DNA of 64,000 nt. Origin: Adiantum capillus-veneris (lineage: Eukaryota > Streptophyta > Polypodiopsida > Polypodiales > Pteridaceae). The notes under the pieces are model-generated. The model was not told the origin of the DNA. It saw only the letters and a program-made list of their open reading frames with translations, and made no database searches. The DNA is taken from positions 80,054,278 through 80,118,277 of the forward strand of contig CM043967.1 in NCBI GenBank assembly GCA_014529385.2, read 5' to 3'. Below, piece by piece: positions 46,757 through 58,885 of this stretch. Within the stretch, counting starts at the first letter, position 1; each line of letters starts with the position of its first letter. The translations under genes and the position numbers were made by a program.

Positions 46757-47429
46757 AAACTCTCCCCTTGTGGAGAGATACCCATTATTGATGGAAAAAT
46801 TCTTTCATCACTGTAGTTCATCACTCGACGGAGGAGAACTATGTGTGGAGGTTAATGACACACTACCAACATTGGAGTGAGAAGGATCTCTCATTTGCAC
46901 ATGGCTCCACACTTTGGAGTATGCATCATCATGCTCATATTTGCCTTCAGAGAATCCAAAAATTCAGTGCAAAGTTCCGTGAACAAAAGTGAATTGATCT
47001 TAGGCATATGACTAAGAGCATCAGCCACCACATTTTCTCGTCCTTTACAATACCAGAGCTTTGTGTCATACTCCTGAAGGATCTCAGCCCACCTGGCTTT
47101 TGACCCTTCAAGTCATGTCGCCATGTCTTTAAGGCAAACCTATTGCGTAAAGTTCGCGTTCATAAGCAAAATAATCTTGCTGCATTGAATCAAGCTTCTT
47201 GCTTTCAAATGCAATTGGCCATCCCTCTTGTAGAAGGAATCCTCCAATAGCATGGTTACTGGCATCCATTTTCAAAATGAATCACTTCAAAGGATCCACA
47301 ATAGCTAGAATAGGAGTTGTAGCTAATGCATCCTTGAGTGTATCAAAACTATGCTGCTAAAGCGGCCCCCCACTGGAAGGTGTTTCCTTTGCCTTTCAGT
47401 TGGTCCGTCATTGGAACAACAATATTAGC

Positions 47430-48130
47430 ATAGTTTTTAACGAACCTTCGAATAAAACTTGCAAATCCCAATAAAATTTGTAACTCTTCTAGATTTTTAG
47501 GAGAAGTCCACCATCAAATGGCATCCACTTTGGATTGATGCATGTGCAACCCAGTAGCTGAGATAACATGCCCTAGATAGTGAATTTTCTCCTTTAGAAA
47601 ATCACACTTGGATTCTTTGGCATATAAATTAGTTGTTCATAACAATTCAAACATCTACCTCAGATGTTGCAAGTGCTCTTCCTCAGAAACGCTATATACA
47701 AGAATGTCATTGAGAAAAACGATAACAAATTTGCCCAAGTACGGTCTCAAGACACTATCCATGAGTGTCATGAATGTTGCGGGCGCATTGGTTAACCCAA
47801 AAGGCATCACCAAAAATTGGTAATGTCCAAACCTTATTTGGAATGCATTTTTGGGTATATCAACAAGTTGTATACGTACTTGGTGATAGCCCGTGACCGC
47901 AAGTCTATCTTCATAAAAATACGAGCATGAGTGAGCTTGTCGAACAACTCATCCACGCGTGGTAATGGGTACTTGTTCTTAACAGTGACCGCATTTAATC
48001 CACGGTAGTGTATGCACATGCGCATACTACCATCCTTCTTCTTCACTAATAGGATCGGAGAAGCCCATGGTGAAAAACTTGGTTGAATAAACCCTCTGCT
48101 AAGATAGTTAGCAAGCTAACCTTCCACCTC
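47430..48130 (-). pseudogene. Reverse transcriptase of gypsy element 3
   Basis: [18 protein letters not shown] and [16 protein letters not shown] (47,834-48,046) are the RT fingers. Near 47,700-47,725 the catalytic box reads FLNDILVYS, so the first Asp of the xDD pair is Asn. RNase H sequence continues in degraded form to about 47,100. Confidence 0.75.
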
Positions 48131-48545
48131 AACCACTTCAAAATAACTCATTCTGTAGGGTGGTTTACTGATGGGTTTATTGCCTGCAACCACGTCGATG
48201 CCATGTTGCACAGATCATGTCAACGGTCGGTAATCCTGATGGCAAATAATTAGGAAAAACATCATGAAATTCCATTAATAGTGTTTTTTAACTGACTAGC
48301 AACCTTTGCTAATTGAGAAGTAGCCATTGCTGGAAGTGATGAGAGAGAAGCATGTAGCGTTGAGGAACGTTCAACAGATTCAACATTGGAAGGAAAATGA
48401 CACAATGAGTAACACAAGAAAACTTCTTCTATTTCATTATCAAAAGTGAACGTCATAAGCTCTATTGTATATATCAGTGGTGAGGAAGGCACATCCTTCT
48501 CTCCTAACAACAACACATGTGCACCATGGGACTTCAGTGATGGTC

Positions 48546-48818
48546 CTAGCTACACTTCAGTGATGGTCCTAGGCTATGCAACCATTCTCTACTAAGTACC
48601 ACATCTGTCTGCTCCATATTCATAACTTGGAAATCCAGGGAAGTTGAATAGCCTTGTATTTCCAGCGGGACAGCTCTGACTTGAGTATCCCATACTTCGG
48701 CATCATAACCGTTCATCATTGCTACCTTGTAGTAGTGGGAACTTGGAGTTTGGGGCAATTTGAGTTTTTTCACTAATCCGTAGTTAATGAAATTGTGAGT
48801 AGCACCATCATCTACCAA
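48546..48818 (-). pseudogene. Protease of gypsy element 3
   Basis: The active-site segment is VDDGATHNFINYGLV, with D-D-G where D-S-G is usual, followed by DVVLSREWLHSLG in place of the common LG.(P/D)WL motif. Confidence 0.75.
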
Positions 48819-48919
48819 GATACCTTGTGCCCTTGAAGAGATTCGTGCATACGCACTAACTCATGTGGACCAAAGGTTTGTTTCCACATGGAAGCTGTGA
48901 TACAGCATTCATGCACCAC

Positions 48920-49800
48920 CTAGGTGTGTGTTACCTCCACCTTGGAGAAACGTGAGGAAGACTCAAGAGGTAGTACCTGCACCATGTGTATTGCTTTCTC
49001 CTTGCCGTGAGTAGCAAAATTCCCCTTGGGACAACCTTTTTTGCCATGGCCGCTTCCCAAACATTGAAAGCATAACTTCTCTTTTTTAGCCTTCTCAAAT
49101 TCCTCAGAAGAGAGAGGCCCACGAGATCCCTTGGGTTTTTTAGCTGCTTCAGAATTGGCTACTAGAATTTTCCTTTTATTGTGCCCATGTTGTGTGCGTG
49201 TATTACCATGTGTATTAGCAAGCACATGATTATTATGTGATTTCTTTTCATCTGGATCATCATGGCCTCCTCAAGTGTTTTAGGCTTCTGAGTCTTGACG
49301 TTCTTCTTAAGCTCTGGCATCAAACCACGGATGAACCCACGTACTTGTTGAAAGGTGTCTAACCCTTCCAACTTGAGGATAACATCCCGATACTGAGAGA
49401 TATATTCAAGCAATGATGGATGTTGGTGCATGGAACAGTGTCCCAAGCCGTCCAATTTCTATTTGCCTCATTTGTGGGCAAAAACTCTTTTTGAAACATA
49501 GCCTCAAAGGCTGCCCAACTTTGTGGTATGATATTCTTCTCCTAGAGAGACATCCACTATTTATAGGCCTTGCCTTCAAGAGTTAGACTTGTTTACAGTG
49601 CTCTGACTGCATTCGGAGTACGCCGTAAGGTGTGAAATCCATCCTCCTTGCTGAGAAAGATATTCGCTGCATCCTTATTGCGATCTCGGTCCTCTCCCTT
49701 AGAAGTTGGTGGCTTTGTATTTTTCAACAAATCGTCCACCTTCTTTGCAGTGAGAGAGTGTAGAGAATCCAAAGATGGACCTTACCAATTTGGATCCGAT
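48920..49800 (-). pseudogene. Gag with zinc knuckle of gypsy element 3
   Basis: Knuckle CFQCLGSGHGKKGC (C-x2-C-x4-H-x4-C) near 49,030-49,075. Gag core is seen at 49,162-49,455 (LEYISQYRDVILKLEGLDTF, FIRGLMPELK) and continues upstream in broken phases to about 49,800. Confidence 0.78.
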
Positions 49801-50119
49801 TGAACCCAAAATTTCCTAGTGGCCTTGTATTATGTTGGTCTAACACTATACATGTTCAAAAGTCAAAATTGGTGTCTTTGTGTAGCAGTAGTAAATAATC
49901 ATGATTATTTTTCTCAAATTTTTACACTTTTCTACTTGATTTGCCAAGTGTACAACTTGTTAAGATCCCTGGACAAGTTTCACTAAGTTTGGATAAAATT
50001 TGTTCAAGTTTAGCAATTGTTTCGTGTCCCCAGACTCGATTTTCAAGAATCTGGCTTAAGTCTCACTTTTATGATCCAAATTTTACCAAAATTGATTTGT
50101 GTGGTCTACTGGATATGCT

Positions 50120-50250
50120 TGACCTTGTGGTATACTCAAATGTGCAAGAATACCAATTTTTGAAGAAGCAAAAGCAAATAATTGCGATTATTTACTCAGG
50201 ATTTATCATATCGGTTGAAGGGATTTCAGTGGCCCTAGATAAAGTCAAGG
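50120..50250 (+). pseudogene. Gypsy RT fragment, left side of a nested insertion
   Basis: The plus strand ends in SGFIISVEGISVALDKVK, the RT thumb motif (LGxxIS.EGI...KV). It stops exactly at the LTR of the element inserted at 50,251. The upstream palm (LDLVVYSNVQEY) is degraded or deleted. It continues at 57,840. Confidence 0.7.
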
Positions 50251-50421
50251 TGTAGGACAAGGGTCCTGTACCCTAAGAACTAGGTTAGGCAAGGACTACG
50301 GCCAAGGGCCGGGCTAGGCAGTGTGGACAGGGGATCCGTCTAGGGCAAGGGGCTAGGAGCCCACCTATAAAGGGAGGTTGGGAGGAGGATCCAGTAGAGC
50401 CTAGTTTCCTAGTTTCTTACA
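50251..50421 (+). repeat. 5' LTR of the nested element
   Basis: Starts tgtaggacaaggg and ends cttaca. 171 bp, about ten differences from its partner at 57,665. It has a TATA-like cctataaaggg near 50,364-50,374. Confidence 0.9.
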
Positions 50422-50422
50422 C

Positions 50423-50439
50423 TGGTATCAGAGCTTGGG
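50423..50439 (+). promoter_or_regulatory. Primer-binding site of the nested element
   Basis: tggtatcagagcttggg, matching the initiator-Met tRNA complement over its first 12 bases, one base after the LTR. Confidence 0.9.
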
Positions 50440-51444
50440 ACTCTCTTCCACCCTCTCTCTAGGCGTGGTCACCTTTGGCTCCTAAAAAACAGGGCCTTTA
50501 GGTGAGAACCGTAGCCTTATAAGGCCTTTTCCCAAAATAGCCGGATTTTCTTGTCTAAATCGGGAAAGTTTCCTGTTTTTGAAAGCGTGTGTGTGGTGCA
50601 TGAATGCACACTCTCTTGGGCTAGGAAGGAGCGCCCTCTGGATGCAGGGATTGAGCCAATTCCTCGTGGCCGTAGCCAGCCTGTGCAAGAGACAAGATCA
50701 TCATCATCTTCTTCGTCAAAACCTGCTCGCTGCCTGCACTTCAAAAGCTTGGGAGTTCACATTTAAATGGCCTTGGGCCATTGAATTGAGCCTTGGCCAT
50801 AAGACTACGGCTCTTCCCACCAAGGGGGCGACATAAGCAAGTTCCGGCAAGCTTCTGATGAAGCAAGCCGAGCAGTTTGACCAAGCTAATCTCACTACGA
50901 CCTTCCCAAGGTCCGACTGCAGAAATTACAACACCTACTGTTTTTAGCATCAACTTCAAGAGTCATTCAAAACACCACCCGAGTCGACTATACACGGTAA
51001 CCATAACTTTGCCGAAGCATACATTAGTGTTTTCAAGGGTATCCTCGGCTGCAAATCAAGTGTTGATTTCGTGGTGGAATTCTCGTTCGAGGCCGAACCA
51101 AGTTACCAATATCTGCTGCAGCAGTTTGCAGATTTTGTTTTTTGAATTCAGCGGAGTCGGGATTATGATGACTTCGTTCCACCGCTCGAAGCGGGCTATA
51201 AGCATCGGTACGCAAGTTCACATTTGTGTTTTACATTCTGCATTCATGAAATCTTGCAGATCTCTTCGTACTCTTGGCATGGAAAGCAATTGTTGCCTCT
51301 ATTCTACAAGTTTTTTGGGACTAAGCAAAGTGCTTTCAATGATTACGCCCTCGCATATCGCTTGCCAAGGTCAACCATGTACACGAACAAACATGGCCGC
51401 AGCTGGGTCGGTTTGATCCAAAAGCATAACAAGTTGTCATTGTT

Positions 51445-51775
51445 CTGGAATCTCAAGGAGATTGACCCGGCTTGCTGATCGACTTGATGTACGGTGCCCA
51501 GTTGCTCGGTATGGCCGCCTACTGTCACCTTTTCTAGAAATTAGCAGAGAATACATCAATTATGCATACTTTTTTATAATTCTCAAGATGCGGAGATATT
51601 TGACATGGTCATTTTGCTAAAAGTGTTCGACAAGGTCGATTCGTTGATGACAATTTGCCATGTTTTGTAATCTCAAGGAGATTAGCACATCCTCCTGCTT
51701 GACTTGATGTAGGAGGCACGTTGTTTGGCATGGCCGACTCCTTGTCACTGTTTCTAGCCATTGCCAAAATACGCT
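51445..51775 (+). repeat. Diverged internal repeat pair, about 220 bp apart
   Basis: aatctcaaggagatt, gcttgacttgatgta-like words and catggccg...tgtcac...tttctag occur in the same order at about 51,449-51,545 and 51,672-51,765. Confidence 0.6.
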
Positions 51776-54700
51776 TGTCACACAGTCTTAGCTCATTTCA
51801 GTTGAAATTCCTCGACAAGGTTGATTCTTTTTGTCATGCTCTCTGCATGTCAACCTCACTTGGCTATCAGCAAGGCTTCAATTTCTGTAAAGCAAGGCTT
51901 CAAGTTAGGCATCTTGCATTGAGACTCCCCACGTTTGGCATATGCTATGAGCATACAAACTTGGGAGGAATTGGGTAATCTACTTGCAGGTTCTTTCATT
52001 ACATGCCAAATGGATGTATATGATACAAGGGACGTATATATATACACGCGACAACTCTCTCTCGTGCAGCAGACTAGGCTATGAGCCATTATGGAACGAG
52101 TTCTTCTCCATCAAAATTTTAGGATGACTGGTTACAACAGGATAACCAGGTTAGTCTAATTTGAAATTTGTTTGTTTTTCATGTTGTCATTGGAACACGT
52201 TGTCTGTCATGTAAAGCAAAGTGTTTTGACAAATTCACATGACGCAAGGCTTCTCACGCATGCCATGATACTGCCCATTGACTTGGCATCAAGGGCATTG
52301 GCATGCCAGTTTGGGAAACTGTTACCATTGCAGTTCACTCCCATTTTATGTATGGCAACAACACGTTATGATGCATTGCTACCAAGGCAGACTCTGCAAG
52401 GCACTTTTGGTTTTGGCTCTCATGCTTGAGTCCGTTATAGTAGCCAAGGGCTTACAATGTTGCATGCACGGCATGCTAACCAGGTGGCATGAATTCCACC
52501 GCTTCATGGATTACGCTTCCGCTATCGCACTCGCAACTCTGTCAAGGATAGACTAAGTGATGGATTGTTTAATGTGTTTCTTGGTTGCTGTCAACAACCG
52601 CACTAAAAAGAACCAAAAATTTGGACTTGATTCCCAAGAACAGTGCCAATGCCAAGTCATCCTCATACAATCACGACCCCTACAAGGTAGGTGGGTCCGA
52701 ATGAGTTTTATGTTTTTCTATTACCTATCTCGATGAGAGAGTCATACCAGAAAATTGTGAACTTCTTATACGATAAGTTGCATGTTCGGCATAAGATGAG
52801 TCCGGACACATAGCTTGGGTACACACTCTACAACCTTAAGGAAAGTTCCTCAGCTCAACATGCTCTTCTTCTCTCTCTGTCTCTCTCTCTTTAAGGGGAT
52901 AATATAACAAGCTTTTGATACATATTCTGCTCGTGAGTCAGCTTGAGCCAAGGTGCTCTAACTCACAGCTAGCACATGCTTAAGATGCTACTCAAATTAG
53001 TCTTCATCGGTTCGTCGATTGAGCACTATTTTGCAGAAGGGCTATGAGCCAAACAGGCTAAGCGCCGATGTCCGGACAAGGGTAAGACCCAACATTGGCA
53101 TTCTTTGGGTGATTGTTTTCAAGATATACCCACGGAAGTACACATCGACGTTAATGGACAAGCAAGAGTCTTGTCATTACGGATGCTTAGGGTGTCATTT
53201 TTGCACTACATGTTTTCAGTGCGACACTCAAGTTGAGTTTTTGATAATCTTAAACTCACACCAGCTGCTCTCTACCACGGAGTACAGACACAACAATCAT
53301 TTGTGAAAGCATGGCTCTCCATAAGAGATCGGTAGTTCACTTGTGTGGGTCTCGTGCTCTCTCTATAGCACTACGGAGTGTCTATGAACATACTGTTTTG
53401 GGGTAAGACCCGACAGGTGATTGCTACATCACCCCATAGGCATTAAGGATCACAATTTGATCTGCATTGAGGATCACAATTGACCTCCTCCAGTTATACT
53501 TTCAAGGAAATAATTCCGCAATCTACCACGCAGTGTTGTGCTGTGGCACGCATATAGTGGGAACAGGCATTAAACGATTTATCTCGTGACTTTTTGACGC
53601 ATAAGTATACTTCATATAATACTCATATGCATAAATAAAAGCTTTCTACCATACCTTAGTATTTACCTTTGAAGTAATATAAATATACATTACTATTAGA
53701 AAGTACTGCAAGCAAGTATCAATGATTGTGCCTCTTTTTGTGTGGGGGAAAAGCATTTGTATATTTCTTCTAATATCTCAGCTATACCCTACCATATATA
53801 AATTATTTTCTTCTTTTCACATTTATCTAATAATATAACCCTTCAATAATGCATACCTTCTTGGATACATACAAGAGGGAAGGGCCTACTAGAAGACTTT
53901 ATGAAAAGGAAGATCCAAAGCTTCTTGGACCATCCCAATTTGAAAATCCCTACCTAAGGGCATAGAGAAAAGGCCAAAACCAAGTCAAGCTCTTTTAGTA
54001 GGCCAATTTTGCCTTTTGAAGCATGTCAATCCGAGTTACAGGTCAAAAGTTACAAGGAAAAGAGTGAAACATCCTCTCACAACTACACTGCAAGAAGAGA
54101 TGGTAAACAGGTGAATCAAGTGAAAAGAGGTAATCTTGGTCTTTTTCCATAAAATAAGATATTTGGAGGATAAAAGACACAAGCATGTGAATGTGACACC
54201 TCAAAGATGCCTTGAAGGACAAGGCACAGAAGTTGGGACCCCCTACTGGAGCCACACAGAAGATGCCTAGGTGGGGTCCACATACATCATGCACCTACAT
54301 GGAGCCTCAACGACCAAAGATGCTGAATTTCATGATATTTTGAGTCCTAATATTGACCATTTTAAGAAATATCCAAAGAACATTTGATTTGGGCTAACTC
54401 TTTAGCTTAATCAAGTGATTATGTAAAACATGGCTCCCTCACCTATAAAAAGGGCAACCTTCTCTTCATTGGGGCAAGTTATGAGTGAGTGAGAATAGCT
54501 CAATTCCATAGTGACACACTCATCTTAGTGCCACACTTTCTCTTGAAGAAAGGCTGGAGTTTTGCCTCATCTTCTCTCTCCATTAAGGTGGTGGCGATTT
54601 CTCTCATGTATTCAAGCAGCAACCTTGTCAATGTAATGGGTACAACCTTCTTGAGGGAAACAATTATGTGCACAAGGTTAGTAATCATATCTACATCCTC

Positions 54701-54944
54701 CACAAGCATCTCTCTCTCTTAAGGTTCTCATTCTCTTCCACAAACTCTAGAATCTCCTTGCTACAGGTACTTCTCTCCCCGCAATATCCTTATTGCCTAA
54801 GGGCAACAATAGGGCTTGGGAGAGAAACTCTCTTCTTCTTCTCCTTTCACTTCTTTCACACCTTTATCTTTAAACGCACTAAGTATATCATTGATGAATA
54901 ACCATAATCCACATAGAGGTAATTTCTTTCAATTCCATTCAGTG

Positions 54945-55327
54945 CAATCTATTAGGGTCAACATTTGGATTAGTCGAAAGATTCACTTTCAGCAATGCAT
55001 AGTGTTTCTATTCGGTCCTGAAAGGCTCAACGAAATACTTCTCTCACCAGATCCCATCATACTACCTATTATTGACTATGACTTCTCTTTTGATGTGAAT
55101 GTGGTTATTTTATTATGAATCAAGAGGATTTGTACTCACAACTAATCCCAATTGCTAGACAAAACATATACATTATAGTAAGCACAAAGCTACAGTTCCA
55201 AAGAGCAATCCGCAACTTATTTGGACAACAAAGATTAAATATCATTAACTCATCCATTAACCCTTTTATCCTACCCATAATACGATATGATCATAATCTC
55301 GATGTTTTCATTTTTGTTTTGTTCTGA
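54945..55327 (+). repeat. Two diverged protein-like repeats inside the nested element
   Basis: Two adjacent plus-strand frames, about 210 bases apart, give related peptides. They share LFG.(E/Q)RLN.I..S..P.ILPII.YD...DV. The first ends at a stop near 55,116 and the second near 55,325. DNA identity is low, while the spacing of conserved residues is kept. I do not recognise the family. Confidence 0.4.
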
Positions 55328-57324
55328 CTATCTTTCATGAGTTCTCTCCATCACGTGTGTGTTTGTAAGGAAAAGTGAGCGGCTTCTTTGGCTACATTTC
55401 TTCTTTAGCTCTAGAATCTATGTTATCTACATCTTAGCTCTTTCTCATAACCCTTGAGCTTCCTCACAAACTCTCACAGCAAGAGGCCCGGTTCCTTCCT
55501 GGAAAGACTGCCTACTTCTTGGACAACGGTAGCAGACGAACACACTTTTCAAGATGATTCCACTCAATCTATACACGGTTAACTATGTTGGTTACCGTTA
55601 TGCTAGTTGAGCAGTTTCTACAAAGAGTCTTATCAAGGGGTTTAACTACGTAGATTCTACTCCAAGAGCTTGGATTGCAAAGGCAACACCCAGGCTTCCC
55701 AGTGCAATGTTGTTTGTTTTTTCAGGTAGGGGACGTGCTCCTCTCCATTTGAATACGGGTAAGTGAACATTACGTTCAAATCTCCAGGTATGCATCTATT
55801 GATTTGGTGTTATTCCATTTTTAGTATGCTTTGCTTGGTTTTTCAAGACGTATAAGTACGCTTGAATGTTACATAGTCATGCCAAGGGCATGTCGGCACA
55901 AAGTATTTTGGGCCAAGTAGCCAATCTATCTTTCTGCCTTATGCTGTTACAAACCTACTTGTAGGGTTCAATTTGGCATATGTTGTCACATGGGATACAA
56001 CATGGTCTAGGAACTCAAGGAGTTCAGTTTAGCGAGTGTGGAGAAATGAATGAGGGTCCCTTTCACTCGTGTCGTAAAGTGTTTAGAGCTACCTCCACAC
56101 ACAAGTACATCTTGTACTTGTAGGATGTTCTTTTTCAGACATCCTTAGTTGAGACATATTCCACATGTGGCAAATATGAGTCTCTGGGACTGACACTGGC
56201 GCCCCTATTTAAAATATGTGGCACGACAAAGTCCCTAAGTGCTGGTCACATCTGTTTTTTAGACCATTTTTAACACGACGTATCAGGAGCAATTTCGTGG
56301 CCAGAAATTGTCGGATACTTAGAATGACTTGTTAAGGTACAAGTATTGCTAAACAACATTACAGATGGTTGTTTACACATATAGCAAATGAAAAAGTTTC
56401 ATTGTTTGTACCTAGACGTGATCACTGTTTCACCTTCTATTATGGTTCAGACATTTCAGCAAGGCTTGCAAAAGATTGCAACTAAAAGTATTTACTTTCT
56501 TTTCAGAACTATTTACAATCCTCTTTAATGTGTGCTAGGTGCATCACATTTGCCACAAGTTGAAGGCAAGGATCACCATGGATATATAGGTTTGGATCTG
56601 TTTTTGCTAAATGCATGCACAGTAGGTGTTATGGGCCCTAGTGTTTAGCAAAGGCTTATTTGGAACGGCATGCATATTCCACAGGTTGTTGCTTATGAAG
56701 CATTTTGCACTCTATGTGTACTATCTCTATGAGATTACTTTTAAATCCACTAATCACCAATAGAGGTCATGGCTCGGTTTGGGCGTTTCTGGATTTTTTC
56801 AAGTTAACCACGATGGTTATTTCGGACATTGTTGATTCTGCACCAATGTTAAACACTAGTGTGATTTCCCGTTTACCAGTCATCTGGGACGACTGTCTGT
56901 AAACCGTGAGGAAAAAACACCTCAGTACTGTTAGTTATCCAAGGGGATAGGCAGATTACAAAGATTACAAAGAGTAATCTTGTGCTAAAGGATCTGCTAA
57001 GAGCATACGTTAGCACAACGCATTTCTAGATAGATGATTTTCTCCCTATTCTAGACTTTGCTTAAGTACGATTTTCGCCTTTGAACACCTCTTGTGGTGG
57101 GGTTGGAGATTGTGTCAATACTTTCATATGTCAAGGACTTACCAGGTGTGCTGACAGAGTACGTTGGCACGTAACCTTCATTAGGGATGAACATGTCACG
57201 GACTTTTCAAGATACTCAGGCGAGTAGAAAATCTGGCTCACAATTGCATGGAAAGTTACACCAAGGTTTCCTTGCATTATTCTAGTACCTTCAGAAGATC
57301 TGAAGGCTGGTTATGCCTTTGGAC

Positions 57325-57478
57325 AACTCTTAGTTGTGGTTACTCCTTTACAGTACTCAAGTGAGTTATAAATGGAGTTACCATTTAAACCCAAGTGACT
57401 CTTAGTTGTGGTTACTCCTTTACAGCACTCAAGTGAGTTGTATATGGAGTTACCATTTAGACCCAAGTGGTTGCAAAT
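57325..57478 (+). repeat. Tandem duplication, about 75-bp unit
   Basis: ctcttagttgtggttactcc...ggagttaccatttaaacccaag is repeated directly, with five or so differences, near the 3' end of the nested element. Confidence 0.8.
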
Positions 57479-57664
57479 GGACAACAATGTTGAAAATCAA
57501 GATATTCCTCTTGGTTTCATTGAACCTCATCACTGCACCAATTATCGGTCATACAGACAACTGGCTCACTTACGGGACGTCGATAACGAGAACATCAGTA
57601 TTCTTAAGAAGATATTACTACTTGTGTTTTCGAGGACGAAAACTCTTCCTTAAGGGGGAAGTAA

Positions 57665-57839
57665 TGTCAGGACAAGGGTCCTGTATCCTAAGAACTAGGC
57701 TGGGCAAGGACTATGGCCAAGGGCCGGGCTAGGCAGTGTGGACAGGGGATCCGCCATCTAGGGAAAGGGGCTAGGAGCCCACCTATAAAGGGAGGTTGGG
57801 AGGAGGATCTAGTAGAGCCTAGTTGCCTAGTTTCTTACA
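57665..57839 (+). repeat. 3' LTR of the nested element
   Basis: Starts tgtcaggacaaggg directly after the purine tract (57,651-57,664) and ends cttaca before the target duplication. Confidence 0.9.
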
Positions 57840-58536
57840 CAAGGATATCGTTGATTGGCCTCAACCATCCACTGTCAGCGAAGTAAGAGGATGTCTTGGA
57901 ATAATGGGATGGTACAAGATTTTTGTCAAGGACTATGCACGTATTGCTGCACCTTTGACGGAACTCCTGAAGAAAGGAATGAGGATCAAATGGAAGATAG
58001 AGTACGAGTCTAGTTTTTCTAAGCTAAAAGAATTCTTGGTCTCATCTCCTATCTTAAAGCTTCCAGATTTCAGTAAGGAATTTGAAGTAGCGATCGATGC
58101 TAGCAAATTTTCTTTAGGCGGAGTTCTTACTCAAGAAGGAAGACCAGTGGTGTATACTTCACGAAAGCTGAGGGATCATGAGAAGAATTATCCTATTCAC
58201 GATTTGGAACTTTTAGCGGTTATACATGCGTTGAAGTCGTGGAGACATTATCTTCTCGGACGCAAGTTTCAGCTAGTTACAGACCACAAGAGCTTAAAAT
58301 GGATTTTTACTCAACCTATTCTCAATATGCGACAACGGCGATGGATAGAACTCTTACAAGAATATGACGTTGACATAAAGTATAGACCAGGGAAGGAAAA
58401 TGCCCTTGCAGATGGACTTAGCCGAAAATCCTTTCTTGGAGCTATCTCTATTCCAAATAACCCTATCTTGGATAGAATTAAAGAAGCATCTTTGGTAGAT
58501 CCAGAATACCAACGTATAGTATCATTAGTCCAGTAG
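57840..58536 (+). pseudogene. Gypsy RT end and RNase H, right side of the nested insertion
   Basis: Continues the RT interrupted at 50,250 (KDIVDWPQPSTVSEVRGCLG). RNase H follows with acidic residues in VAIDASKFSLGGVLT, DLELLAVIHAL and LVTDHKSLKW, and a final GKENALADGLSRK. The open frame of about 230 codons ends at TAG 58,534-58,536. This is one of the best-preserved pol segments in the window. The apparent start Met of this frame lies in the LTR and is not meaningful. Confidence 0.85.
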
Positions 58537-58542
58537 AATAAG

Positions 58543-58885
58543 ATGCCTGAAGCTAAAGATTACTCTCTTATGGGAGGATGTCTTTACTTCAGACATAGAC
58601 TCTGTGAACCTAGAGACCTAGCTTTAAAGAAAACTATTCTGTATGAAGCACACGATAACCCTACATCAGGACATCTAGGTTATGCTAAGACTCTTCATGC
58701 TATCAGGAGGAGTTATTTTTGGTCTGGAATGAAAGGAGACATACTTCGCTATGTGAGGCAATGTCTTTCTTGTCAGTGGATAAAAGCCGAAAGAATCAAG
58801 CTACCAGGGCAACTTCAACCTCTTGACATACCCCAGATGAAATGGGAATGCATCAGTATGGACTTTGTTACAGGGTTACCTTCTA
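58543..58885 (+). pseudogene. Gypsy integrase N-terminal half
   Basis: In phase with the RNase H after one TAG. The zinc finger is intact (GHLGYAKTLHAIRRSYFWS, then CLSCQWIK). The first catalytic motif is CISMDFVTGLPST. Homology stops abruptly near 58,885. The remaining half of an integrase is found in opposite orientation at 61,165-60,078. Confidence 0.85.

Larger units (their letters stand above)
45999..49800 (-). mobile_element. Ty3/gypsy element 3 (decayed)
   Basis: Gag, knuckle, protease, RT, RNase H and integrase occur in gypsy order on the minus strand. Many phases are used and no LTRs were recognised. Integrase ends near 45,999 without a clear chromodomain. Confidence 0.82.
50251..57839 (+). 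mobile_element. Non-coding LTR retroelement nested in gypsy pol
   Basis: A 7,589-bp unit with short LTRs (50,251-50,421 and 57,665-57,839). A tRNA-iMet PBS follows a 1-base spacer. A purine tract taagggggaagtaa precedes the 3' LTR. The exact 5-bp target duplication caagg occurs at 50,246-50,250 and 57,840-57,844. No gag, protease, RT, integrase or other known domain was found in 7.2 kb of internal sequence, so movement must have relied on proteins from another element. The stretch just before the PPT (tttcgaggacgaaaactctt) resembles the end of gypsy chromovirus coding regions, hinting at gypsy ancestry. Confidence 0.85.

Noticed and set aside
50877-51416. 179-codon plus-strand frame in the nested element
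   Set aside because: Longest frame in that interior, but composition is irregular, there is no recognisable domain, and the internal repeat pair runs across its end without frame conservation.
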